Below are positions 15,667-21,502 of a DNA stretch of 22,916 bases, piece by piece. The stretch covers positions 1 to 22,916 of the forward strand of contig JAEYZH010000060.1 in assembly GCA_023430685.1 (NCBI GenBank), read 5' to 3'. The notes under the pieces are model-generated. The model ran no database searches. It had not been told where the DNA came from and saw only the letters and a list, made by a program, of their open reading frames with translations. Source of the DNA: Pseudomonadota bacterium (lineage in GTDB: Bacteria > Pseudomonadota > Gammaproteobacteria > Xanthomonadales > Rhodanobacteraceae). The position numbers were made by a program, and so were the translations under genes. Within the stretch, counting starts at the first letter, position 1. Every line of letters begins with the position of its first letter.

Positions 15667-16445
15667 GCGCCGCGCCGCGCCATCCGAATTTGGTCGCGCT
15701 GTACACGGTCGCGCGCCGCGAAGTCGTGCGCATCCTGCGCATCTGGGCGCAGACGCTGCTGCCGCCCGCGATCACGATGACGCTCTACTTCCTGATCTTC
15801 GGCCAGCTCATCGGCAGCCGCATCGGCGACATGGGCGGCTTCGACTACATGGATTTCATCGTGCCCGGGCTGATCATGATGTCGGTGATCCAGAACAGCT
15901 ACGGCAACATCTCCTCAAGCTTCTTCGGCGCGAAATTCGGGCGCCACGTCGAGGAACTGCTGGTCAGCCCGATGCCGAACTGGGTGATCCTCGGCGGTTA
16001 CGTCGCGGGTGCCGTGCTGCGCGGCCTGATGGTCGGCGTGATCGTGCTCGCGGTCGCGATGCTGTTCACGCGCGTGCGGCTGCCGCACCCGTGGATCACG
16101 CTGTCGACGGTGCTGCTCGGCGCGACGATCTTCTCGCTCGCGGGTTTCGTCAACGCGGTGTATGCGCGCAAGTTCGACGACGTGACGATCGTGCCGACCT
16201 TCATCCTGACGCCGCTGACCTACCTCGGCGGCGTGTTCTATTCGGTGCGCCTGCTGCCCGACTGGGCGCAGGCGCTGACGCACGCGAACCCGATCTTCTA
16301 CATGGTCAATGCGTTCCGCTACGGCCTGCTCGGCGTCACCGACGTTCCGCTCGCGACCGCGTATGCATTGATGGTCGGTTTCGTGGTCGTGCTCGCGGCG
16401 GTCGGATTGGTCCTGCTGCATCGGGGGATCGGGCTGCGGTCCTGA
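15663..16445 (+). CDS. yadH: ABC-2 permease, YadH-like
   Basis: The 260-residue protein has six hydrophobic helices and the ABC-2 permease pattern. Examples are ARREVVRILRIWAQTLLPPA before helix 1, the VPGLIMMSVIQNSYGNISSS segment, the coupling helix VEELLVSPMPNWVILGGYVA, and the late signature TPLTYLGGVFYSVRLLPDWA followed by NPIFYMVNAFRYGLLG. These match E. coli YadH. Together with the overlapping ATPase gene it forms an inner-membrane exporter of unknown substrate. Start ATG 15663 lies in the ATGA overlap. It is followed by two consecutive hairpins at 16510-16560 that may end the transcript. Confidence 0.93.
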
Positions 16446-16509
16446 TCCTGCACGTTCGTCCGTCGCCTTGGGCATGCCTGCAAGACCGACTCGCGTCCCT
16501 GCGTGTTTC

Positions 16510-16527
16510 GCCCGCATCCTTGCGGGC
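16510..16527 (+). terminator. GC-rich hairpin after yadH
   Basis: GCCCGCA (16510-16516), loop TCCT, TGCGGGC (16521-16527) forms a perfect 7-bp hairpin 65 nt after the yadH stop. No T-run follows directly. It may be a terminator stem or the first part of the repeat element. Confidence 0.35.
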
Positions 16528-16529
16528 GA

Positions 16530-16560
16530 GTGACTTTCTCTTTGCGAAAGAGAAAGTCAC
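16530..16560. repeat. 31-nt perfect hairpin of a dispersed repeat
   Basis: Two perfect 14-bp arms (GTGACTTTCTCTTT at 16530-16543 and AAAGAGAAAGTCAC at 16547-16560) are separated by GCG. A partial third copy of the arm, CAAAGAGAAA, follows at 16561-16570. The AT-rich arms stand out from the GC-rich surroundings. It could work as a bidirectional terminator between yadH and pirin. Confidence 0.7.
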
Positions 16561-16882
16561 CAAAGAGAAACATCCCCCGGCAGCGCCGCCCCTGCGGGCT
16601 GGTCCTTCCGCCGTCCACCGGCGCTGAAGGGGGAACGCCAACGCCAGCGCGCTGCGCGCGCCCCGGCAACAGACACGGCAATAGCCAGGGCAACGGCCCG
16701 CGCCGGCTCCAATTCCTTGTGCGAGGGGCTTCAGTCGCGATGGGACGCGCGAATAGCTCCGACTGATGTCTTTCCCACAACGGACCGGGCGAGCGGGGCG
16801 GAACAGATCGTTTCCCGCGCGCGACTGGTACGCAGACCGCGCATCCCGCATATCGTGGAACACCCCCTCTGCGGAGCACCCC

Positions 16883-17581
16883 ATGATCGACATCCGACCC
16901 TTCGACCACCTCGGCGGCGCCGACCACGGCTGGCTCAAGGCGAAGCACCATTTTTCGTTCGCGAACTACATGGACCCGGCCCGCATGGGCTGGGGCGCGC
17001 TGCGCGTGTGGAACGACGACGAGATCGCGCCGGGTACCGGGTTTCCGCCGCATCCGCACGCGGACATGGAGATCATCACCTACGTGCGCGACGGTGCGAT
17101 CAGCCACGAGGACAGCCTCGGTAACAAGGGCCGCACCGTGGCCGGCGACGTGCAGGTCATGAGCGCGGGCAGCGGCATCCGGCATGCCGAGTACAACGCC
17201 GAAACCGAGACCACGCGCATTTTCCAGATCTGGATCATCCCCGATGCGCGCGGCGGGGCACCCTCGTGGGGCGCTCGCCCGTTCCCGAAGGGCGAGCGCA
17301 GCGGACGCTTCGTCGCGCTCGCGAGCGGCCAGGCCGACGACGGCGATGCGTTGCCGATCCGCGCCGATGCGCGCGTGCTCGGTGCGACGCTCGCGGCCGG
17401 GGAATCGTCCACTTACGCGCTCGCGGCCGGGCGCCACGCGTACCTGGTGCCCGCACGCGGCACGGTCGAGGTGAACGGCCATCGCGTGGGAGCACGCGAC
17501 GGCGTCGCGTTACGCGATGTCGGCACGCTCGAGGTCAAGGCGCTCGAGGACGCCGAACTCGTGCTCGTCGACACGCGCTAA
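16883..17581 (+). CDS. Pirin family protein (YhaK/YhhW type bicupin)
   Basis: The 232-residue protein has two cupin domains. The N-terminal domain carries the metal site: GFPPHPHADMEIITYV gives two His and a Glu, and GSGIRHAEYN gives the further His and Glu. The N-terminal stretch IDIRPFDHLGGADHGWLKAK and the late VNGHRVGARDGVAL are family-typical. Members include the quercetinase YhhW and the redox-responsive YhaK; the specific role here is not readable. It is predicted to be a cytoplasmic, iron-binding protein. ATG 16883 follows GGAG (16873-16876) with a 6-nt spacing. A GC-rich hairpin at 17590-17616 follows the stop. Confidence 0.92.
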   Translation: MIDIRPFDHLGGADHGWLKAKHHFSFANYMDPARMGWGALRVWNDDEIAPGTGFPPHPHADMEIITYVRDGAISHEDSLGNKGRTVAGDVQVMSAGSGIRHAEYNAETETTRIFQIWIIPDARGGAPSWGARPFPKGERSGRFVALASGQADDGDALPIRADARVLGATLAAGESSTYALAAGRHAYLVPARGTVEVNGHRVGARDGVALRDVGTLEVKALEDAELVLVDTR

Positions 17582-17589
17582 CATGGCCG

Positions 17590-17616
17590 CCCCTGCACCC
17601 GCGAAGGTTGCAGGGG
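17590..17616 (+). terminator. Hairpin after pirin, possible terminator
   Basis: CCCCTGCA (17590-17597) pairs with TGCAGGGG (17609-17616), and two more pairs form inside (CC/GG) around a GCGAA loop. There is no T-run. A second hairpin, GCCCGC-CGCT-GCGGGC, follows at 17623-17638. Confidence 0.4.
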
Positions 17617-17707
17617 CTGCGGGCCCGCCGCTGCGGGCACTGCGGTTCACTGCGAATTCACCACGCCGCGGCAATCCTCGCGCGGTCCATCTGATGGGGA
17701 AACACGC

Positions 17708-18886
17708 ATGACCACCCTGACCCGCCTGACCTTCGCGCTCGCCGTCGGCGCATTCTGCCTGCCCGCGATCGCCGCCGAGCGTCGCCCCCTTTCCGCCGAC
17801 CAGGCCAGCGTGCGCGCGAGCGCGGTCGCGTCGCCCGGCATCGCGCCACGCCTGCGCGTCATCGGCCCGAAGGGCGAAGCCGCGCCGAAGATCCCCGGCA
17901 ACCAGCGCCGTCCGGGCACGCCGATGGCGAATGCATTCCGCGCCTATCCGCCGAGCTGCGCGGCCGACCCGCTGCCGACGCAGGCAAGCGGGCCGACCTG
18001 GACCGCGGTGGTGCCGTTATACGCGCGCGATGCCGACGGCGTGGGCTATGTCGAGGACGTCACCGTCACCGTCTGGCGCATCGCGTGCAGCAGCAGCGGC
18101 GCCGAGACCGACTACAACCCGACCGGCGCGCACAATGCGATGACGCTGTTCCGCATCGACCGTGATGCGGAGTACGAGGGGTACGCGGTGATCTTCCCGA
18201 CCTTCCCGGTCATCCGCGTGTCGCAGGGCGGCGGCTTCGATGGCCTCGAGAGCATCCCGCGCGTCGCGCTCGAGCCGAACACGATCCTGTCCGAAGTCGT
18301 GTTCGACACGCCGATCGTCGACAGCACGACCTACGTGCTGGAGAACTACGTTTACCAAGGCTACGGCTACTTCACATACAGCGACGGCTTCACGCTGCAG
18401 GTCGATCCCGTGAACGACGAGGCGCCGGTCAACATCACCGTGCCGGCCTACGAGCCGACGCCGGCGAGCTACGCCGACGCGTTCGCGCCGCGGCCGCTCG
18501 ACGGCTATTCGGCCGCGCAGTGGGTGAACTACGACCTCAATGAAGGCCTGCTCGTGCAGGTGACCGAACAGGTGCAGCCGAACGGCACGATGGTGCGCCA
18601 GGTCGTGTTCGACCTGCTGCTCGAAGACCTCAACGGCGATCCGCTGTGGCTGATCGGCAATGCGGCCTTCCCGGTCAACGCGCGCAGCCTCGAGATCGAT
18701 CTCGCCTACCTCGGCAACGGCCTCGCGCAGATCCCGTGGGGCACGGCGACGATCGAAGTCGCCGACTGCAACCACCTCGAGGTCGATTTCGACGGCATCG
18801 CGGGCCTGCCCGCGCCGATCCCGACCTTCGATGGCCTGACCGTCTACGAGCGCCTGTTCACGCCGAACGGCATGACCTGCGAGTAA
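17708..18886 (+). CDS. Secreted protein, paralogue 1
   Basis: The 392-residue protein begins with a signal peptide (MTTLTRLTFALAVGAFCLPA, cleavage after AIAA). Its central region (about 75-240) has RAYPPSCAADPL, VWRIACSSSG and a RIDRDAEYEG segment. The C-terminal domain (about 270-392) has the pattern W...EGLLVQV...GDPLWLIGNAAF...WGTATIEVADCN...ERLFTPNGMTCE. That layout recalls a secreted domain common in Lysobacterales in which a G-x-W start, a DG-x-x-W core and a terminal Cys are conserved. Four cysteines are shared with paralogue 2, suggesting two disulfides. No catalytic motif is recognised. GGGGA at 17696-17700 is a good ribosome binding site. It is probably exported to the periplasm or outside; the role is unknown. 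Confidence 0.85.
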   Translation: MTTLTRLTFALAVGAFCLPAIAAERRPLSADQASVRASAVASPGIAPRLRVIGPKGEAAPKIPGNQRRPGTPMANAFRAYPPSCAADPLPTQASGPTWTAVVPLYARDADGVGYVEDVTVTVWRIACSSSGAETDYNPTGAHNAMTLFRIDRDAEYEGYAVIFPTFPVIRVSQGGGFDGLESIPRVALEPNTILSEVVFDTPIVDSTTYVLENYVYQGYGYFTYSDGFTLQVDPVNDEAPVNITVPAYEPTPASYADAFAPRPLDGYSAAQWVNYDLNEGLLVQVTEQVQPNGTMVRQVVFDLLLEDLNGDPLWLIGNAAFPVNARSLEIDLAYLGNGLAQIPWGTATIEVADCNHLEVDFDGIAGLPAPIPTFDGLTVYERLFTPNGMTCE

Positions 18887-18909
18887 CCGCTTCACGGGTG
18901 GAATCGATT

Positions 18910-18940
18910 GGCGCGACCGGCAACGGTCGCGCCATTTTTT
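18910..18940 (+). terminator. Intrinsic terminator of secreted paralogue 1
   Basis: GGCGCGACC, loop GGCAAC, GGTCGCGCC forms a perfect 9-bp stem (18910-18933) followed by A and six T (18935-18940). It is the counterpart of the terminator after paralogue 2. Confidence 0.93.
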
Positions 18941-18948
18941 CAGCTTTC

Positions 18949-19050
18949 GTAGGCTGGACGGCCAAAGGCCGGCCGGCGCTTCTGCCTCGACGCGCCGCAT
19001 CCACAGCGCGGCGTCAATGGCGCCGGCCGCGCTTCGCGCGTCCAGCCTAC
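18949..19050. repeat. REPIN-like inverted pair of GTAG hairpins, copy 1
   Basis: The left REP is GTAG (18949-18952) plus the 11-bp imperfect hairpin GCTGGACGGCC-AAA-GGCCGGCCGGC. The right REP is in inverted orientation, with arms 19022-19046 and CTAC at 19047-19050. The two units also pair with each other through a 12-bp outer stem and a 10-bp inner stem, giving a cloverleaf. About 44 nt of unrelated sequence lies between the units. Confidence 0.85.
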
Positions 19051-19078
19051 GAGAAGCGGTGCATGTCGATGGTTCTTC

Positions 19079-19165
19079 GTAGGCTGGACGACCGAAGGTC
19101 GGCCGGCGCCGTTCGCGACGCCGTCGAATTAACAGCGCCGGCCGCGCTGCGCGCGTCCAGCCTAC
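19079..19165. repeat. REPIN-like inverted pair of GTAG hairpins, copy 2
   Basis: The left REP is GTAG (19079-19082) plus GCTGGACGACC-GAA-GGTCGGCCGGC. The right REP is inverted, with hairpin 19137-19161 and CTAC at 19162-19165. Against copy 1 the left hairpin differs at a paired position (G-C to A-T), so pairing is kept. The right-hand CTAC is the reverse complement of GTAG and provides the TAG stop of tatD. Confidence 0.88.
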
Positions 19166-19968
19166 GGCGACGGAAGGGCGAAGAACGCGCGCGCGTTCGC
19201 GCTGGTCAGCGCAGCGGTCGTGGCGACCTCTTCGCCGCGCGCGGCCGCGACCGCAGCGCAGACATGCGCGAGATACATCGGCTCGTTGCGGCGGTGCGAG
19301 GGTTTCGGGCGCAGGTCGCGCGGCAGCAGGTACGGCGAATCGGTCTCGATCATGAGCCGCTCGGCCGGGATCAGGCGCACGAGGTCGCGCAGGTGCGTGC
19401 CGCGCCGTTCGTCGCAGATCCAGCCCGTGATGCCGATGGACCAGCCACGGTCGAGGTAGTCGACGAGCTCCGCACGCTCGCCGGTGAAGCAGTGCACGAC
19501 CGCGCGACCGATGCGGCCCGCGACGCGGTCCATGCAGGCGAGGAAATCCGCGTGCGCGTCGCGCTGGTGCAGGAACAGCGGCTTGCCGGAATCGGCCGCG
19601 ATCGCGAGCTGCCGCTCGAACGCGTCGACCTGGGCCGCGTGCGGGGAGTAGTTGCGGTGGTAGTCCAGTCCCGTTTCACCGACTGCGCACACCAGCGGGT
19701 CTGCGACGATTTCGCGCAGCAGCGCGTCCGTACCGTCGTCGTATTCGATTGCGTGGTGCGGATGCACCCCGGCGGTCGCGTAAAGCAGGCCCGGATGGGC
19801 GCGGGCCAGCTCGCGCGCCGCACGGCTGCCGCCCGCGCTCGCGCCGGTCACGAGCATCTGCGTGACGCCCTGCGCGCGCGCGCGTCCGAGCACGGCATCG
19901 AAATCGGCGCGGAACGACTCGTGGGTCAGGTTCACGCCGATGTCGACGAGGTCGAGGGCCTGCTGCAT
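19162..19968 (-). CDS. tatD: TatD metal-dependent deoxyribonuclease
   Basis: The 268-residue protein is full length for TatD. The metal-binding and family motifs are all visible: LVDIGVNLTH at the start, TAGVHPHHAIEYDD, VCAVGETGLDYHRNYSP, KPLFLHQRDAHADF, VVHCFTGER, GITGWICDERRG and ETDSPYLLPRDLRPKPSHRR. These match E. coli TatD itself rather than the YcfH or YjjV branches. It is a cytoplasmic TIM-barrel 3'-5' exonuclease implicated in DNA repair and turnover. ATG 19968 is chosen because the family N-terminus begins about five residues before VDIG; longer frames upstream are arginine-rich shadow. The gene lies antisense between two secreted paralogues, and its TAG stop is part of a repeat. Confidence 0.94.
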   Translation of the reverse strand: MQQALDLVDIGVNLTHESFRADFDAVLGRARAQGVTQMLVTGASAGGSRAARELARAHPGLLYATAGVHPHHAIEYDDGTDALLREIVADPLVCAVGETGLDYHRNYSPHAAQVDAFERQLAIAADSGKPLFLHQRDAHADFLACMDRVAGRIGRAVVHCFTGERAELVDYLDRGWSIGITGWICDERRGTHLRDLVRLIPAERLMIETDSPYLLPRDLRPKPSHRRNEPMYLAHVCAAVAAARGEEVATTAALTSANARAFFALPSP

Positions 19969-20099
19969 GGCGTTCGGCACTTCATCCGGTTGCGCAAACG
20001 CGCGATCATGCCAGCTCCGCCGGGGCCCTGCACCCGTGCGGCTTCCTTTCGAACACCAGCCGCGCAACCACGCTCGCGCGCCAAACCCAGGGTACCCGA

Positions 20100-21257
20100 A
20101 TGACGTTTCTTGCCAGGCTTTCCCTTTCCCTGATCCTTGCCGGCGGCGCGCTCGTCGCGCATGCCGCGGCCCCGGCTGCCGTGGACCCGGCCGCCCGCGC
20201 TGTGGCGATCGCCGACTTCCACGCCGCGCGGTCCGCGCCAGCGACGCCGAAGGCCGGTGGCAACAATCCGCGCCCAGGCACGCCCAAGGCCAATCCGCTG
20301 CGCGCGTATCCACCGAGCTGCGCGGCCCACCCGCTGCCGGACAAGGCTTCGGGTCCGCAGAAGACGATCCGCGTCCCGTTGTTCAAGACCAACTATTCGC
20401 GCACGATCGCGCTGATCGAGGACGTGACGATCACGTTCTGGCGTGTCGCCTGCAGCAGCAGTGGAACTGTCACTGCGTACAGCCCGACCGGAGGCAAGAA
20501 TGCGATGATGCTGATGCGCATCGATCGCGACGCGGCCTTCGAGGGCAACACCAACGCGTTCCCGACGTTTCCGTACGTCCTGGCCAAGCAAGGCGACATA
20601 GATTTCGGCGATATCGAGTCGCGCGTGCGCGCGGTGGGCGAGCCGGACACGGTCACGTCCGAGGTCAGCTTCGACACCCCGATCATCGACAGCACGACGT
20701 ACGTGCTCGAGAATTACGGGATCGAGGACTCGGGCTACTTCAAGTTCAACGAAGCATTCAAGCTGCTCATCCAGCCGCTGCTGCCGACCTACACGCCGTC
20801 GCCGGTCGACATCACCGCATACCAGCCGACCGCAGAGACCTATCCGGATGCGTTCGCGCCGCTGCCGCTCGACGGCTACGCCGCAGCCCAGTGGGTCAAC
20901 TACGACCTCAACCAAGGCCTGCTGCTGCAGGTCACCGAGCAGGTGCAGCCGAACGGCACGATGGTGCGCCAGGTGGTGTTCGACCTGCTGCTCGAAGACC
21001 TCAATGGCGATCCGCTGTGGCTGATCGGCAACGCGGCGTTCCCGGTCAATGCGCGCAGCGTCGAGCTGCAGCTCGCCTACCTCGGCAACGGCCTCGCGCA
21101 GATCCCGTGGGGCACGGCGACGTTGAGCGTCGCGCACTGCAACCGGCTCGATGTCGACTACGCGGGCCGTGACGACCTCGAAGCGCATATCCCGACGTTC
21201 GACGGCATCACGAGCTACGGCCGCCTGTTCACGCCGAATGGCATGACCTGCGAGTAA
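20100..21257 (+). CDS. Secreted protein, paralogue 2
   Basis: The 385-residue protein has a signal peptide (MTFLARLSLSLILAGGALVA, cleavage after HAA). It shares the whole architecture of the gene at 17708: RAYPPSCAAHPL, FWRVACSSSG, RIDRDAAFEG, TTYVLENY, then the C-terminal domain with WVNYDLNQGLLLQVTEQVQP, GDPLWLIGNAAF and NGMTCE at the end. All four cysteines are conserved. The C-terminal domain is nearly identical to paralogue 1, while the N-terminal third and the proline/tyrosine-rich linker around 230-250 have diverged. No enzymatic function is recognised. ATG 20100 follows CAGGG at 20089-20093. It is divergent from tatD with 131 bp between starts. Confidence 0.85.
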   Translation: MTFLARLSLSLILAGGALVAHAAAPAAVDPAARAVAIADFHAARSAPATPKAGGNNPRPGTPKANPLRAYPPSCAAHPLPDKASGPQKTIRVPLFKTNYSRTIALIEDVTITFWRVACSSSGTVTAYSPTGGKNAMMLMRIDRDAAFEGNTNAFPTFPYVLAKQGDIDFGDIESRVRAVGEPDTVTSEVSFDTPIIDSTTYVLENYGIEDSGYFKFNEAFKLLIQPLLPTYTPSPVDITAYQPTAETYPDAFAPLPLDGYAAAQWVNYDLNQGLLLQVTEQVQPNGTMVRQVVFDLLLEDLNGDPLWLIGNAAFPVNARSVELQLAYLGNGLAQIPWGTATLSVAHCNRLDVDYAGRDDLEAHIPTFDGITSYGRLFTPNGMTCE

Positions 21258-21277
21258 CTCTCCACGATGTGCATGAA

Positions 21278-21310
21278 GGCGCGGCCGGCGACGGCCGCGC
21301 CTTTTTTTTT
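21278..21310 (+). terminator. Intrinsic terminator of secreted paralogue 2
   Basis: GGCGCGGCC, loop GGCGAC, GGCCGCGCC (21278-21301) is followed by nine T (21302-21310). It differs from the paralogue 1 terminator by a compensated pair (A-T to G-C) and one loop base. Confidence 0.95.
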
Positions 21311-21365
21311 GCACGGAGCGTAGCGGACGCAGGCTGGAACCCCGCCCACGCCGAAGCCCGCTCTT

Positions 21366-21442
21366 GCAGGCTGGACGACCGCAGGTCGGCCGGCGCTCTT
21401 GATCCGAAAAGGCGCCGGCCGCGCTGCGCGCGTCCAGCCTAC
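21366..21442. repeat. REPIN-like inverted pair, copy 3
   Basis: The left hairpin GCTGGACGACC-GCA-GGTCGGCCGGC (21370-21394) is preceded by GCAG instead of GTAG. The right inverted hairpin spans 21414-21438 with CTAC at 21439-21442. Only about 19 nt separates the two units, shorter than in copies 1 and 2. Confidence 0.85.
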
Positions 21443-21474
21443 ACGGCGAGTCGCCGCGCCGGTTGCGAGCGATG

Positions 21475-21493
21475 GAGCCGGCGCGGCTCCTAC
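21475..21493 (-). repeat. Single short GTAG hairpin, type C
   Basis: On the minus strand GTAG (21493-21490) is followed by GAGCCG-CGC-CGGCTC. It resembles the GTAGGAGC-type REP units common in Pseudomonas and Xanthomonas relatives. It touches the hrpB start region: the TAC of its end forms part of the TACAAT motif. Confidence 0.6.
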
Positions 21494-21496
21494 AAT
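21491..21496 (+). promoter_or_regulatory. Candidate -10 element of hrpB (leaderless)
   Basis: TACAAT ends 6 nt before the ATG at 21503, so transcription would begin at the start codon. No ribosome binding site lies in the GCGCGG spacer. A clear -35 box at 17-bp spacing was not found. Confidence 0.45.
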
Positions 21497-21502
21497 GCGC
21501 GG

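Larger units (their letters stand above)
16446..16882. other. 437-bp gene-free stretch containing a dispersed-repeat-like element
   Basis: No believable gene is seen. The left part carries two back-to-back hairpins (16510-16527 and 16530-16560) followed by CAAAGAGAAA. A GC-rich stretch with short inverted repeats (GCGCGCTGCGCGCGC at about 16647-16661) follows. The overall pattern, an AAAGAGAAAGT palindrome followed by a CTGCGGGCTGG segment, resembles a high-copy repeat that I associate with Xanthomonadaceae-type genomes; this is memory-based and unverified. The right end should hold the pirin promoter; CATATC near 16850 is the only weak -10 candidate. Confidence 0.5.

Noticed and set aside
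18949..19165. CRISPR-like spaced repeats
   Set aside because: Units are inverted GTAG hairpins with only two neighbouring copies and no regular spacers or cas genes.
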